NCBI GenBank assembly: GCA_031383555.1
Contig: JANMZR010000013.1
Location: 1 to 22,637 of the forward strand
DNA: 22,637 bases
Origin: JANMZR01 sp031383555
Lineage (GTDB): Bacteria > Bacteroidota > Bacteroidia > Cytophagales > Spirosomataceae
Reading direction: 5' to 3'
In this document: in pieces, positions 22,481 through 22,637 of the stretch
Layout of the letters: each line of letters starts with the position of its first letter
Numbering within the stretch: the stretch's first letter is position 1
Position numbers and translations under genes: made by a program
Notes under the pieces: generated by a model
What the model was told of the DNA's origin: nothing
What the model saw: only the letters and a program-made list of their open reading frames with translations
Database searches by the model: none

Positions 22481-22637
22481 TTAGACTTTTTCCTGAACGT
22501 TAGAGCCGAGCAAGCCTGTCGGACGAACTAATAAAACGAGAATTAAAATTGCGAAAGCCACCGCGTCACGATAGGTTGAAGAAATCCCGATAGTGTCGCC
22601 GTAAGCAACAACCAAAGTTTCTGCTAACCCGATGAGA
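22481..22637 (-). CDS. livH: Branched-chain amino acid ABC transporter permease LivH, C-terminus (partial)
   Basis: The minus-strand frame ending at TAA 22483-22481 gives 51 residues, including LIGLAETLVVAYGDTIGISS, YRDAVAFAILILVLLVRPTG and LLGSNVQEKV. The last part matches the C-terminus of LivH permeases (AFxLLILVLLVxPTGxxG...EKV). LivH is the membrane subunit of the high-affinity leucine/isoleucine/valine importer. The gene continues beyond the right edge, so the N-terminus and neighbours are unseen. Its codons are richer in G and C than the nearby genes. Confidence 0.78.
   Translation of the reverse strand, partial: LIGLAETLVVAYGDTIGISSTYRDAVAFAILILVLLVRPTGLLGSNVQEKV

Overview
The window is AT-rich DNA from a member of the Bacteroidota, probably a Cytophagia/Cytophagales-type bacterium. 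This rests on protein families typical of that phylum (a PorE-like OmpA lipoprotein with TPR, PD40, carboxypeptidase-regulatory and OmpA domains; DUF2490; an S4 pseudouridine synthase with a long charged N-terminal extension), the lack of Shine-Dalgarno sequences before start codons, and several matches to the Bacteroidetes -7 promoter element TAnnTTTG. No rRNA, tRNA, CRISPR array or insertion sequence was recognised. The species is not identified.

Left end (1-411): a 137-bp inverted repeat with one mismatch flanks a 124-bp spacer. The right arm plus spacer is the 5' part of a DUF1801-type gene on the minus strand; the left arm is an inverted copy of the gene's beginning. The gene is broken by this rearrangement and by an in-frame TAG. 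The window starts inside the left arm, so a contig-end artefact is possible. Region 537-4850: a 23S rRNA pseudouridine synthase (minus) whose N-terminus has about six 27-residue repeats, then a divergent PorE/OmpA-like lipoprotein gene. The 465 bp between them hold three 21-bp repeats and a possible promoter. Region 5135-7971 (plus): a Tat-exported lipoprotein amine oxidase, an intact small DUF1801 protein and an RMD1/DUF155 membrane protein.

Region 8127-14916: a TetR regulator and an exported deaminase on the minus strand diverge from a type-I-secretion-like cassette (ABC exporter, HlyD adaptor, TolC channel) followed by a TerC membrane protein. The 128-bp divergent region has two TAGTA/TACTA dyads, each placed over the expected -33 region of one promoter. 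The ABC protein keeps Walker A but has replaced most other nucleotide-binding signatures.

Region 15133-20727: an OmpR-type response regulator and histidine kinase, an exported NTF2-like lipoprotein, a DUF2490 protein, and then an SPFH/prohibitin lipoprotein, a 70-aa protein and a leucine-rich-repeat protein in a tight operon. The response-regulator promoter and the SPFH promoter share a ladder of 11-bp direct repeats in the same register, ending 6 bp before the -7 element. This predicts autoregulation and direct control of the SPFH operon by the two-component system, and it is the strongest candidate for an undescribed regulatory system here.

Right end: a NAD(P)-binding epimerase-like protein, a HigB/HigA toxin-antitoxin pair, and the C-terminus of a LivH-type branched-chain amino acid permease running off the window on the minus strand.
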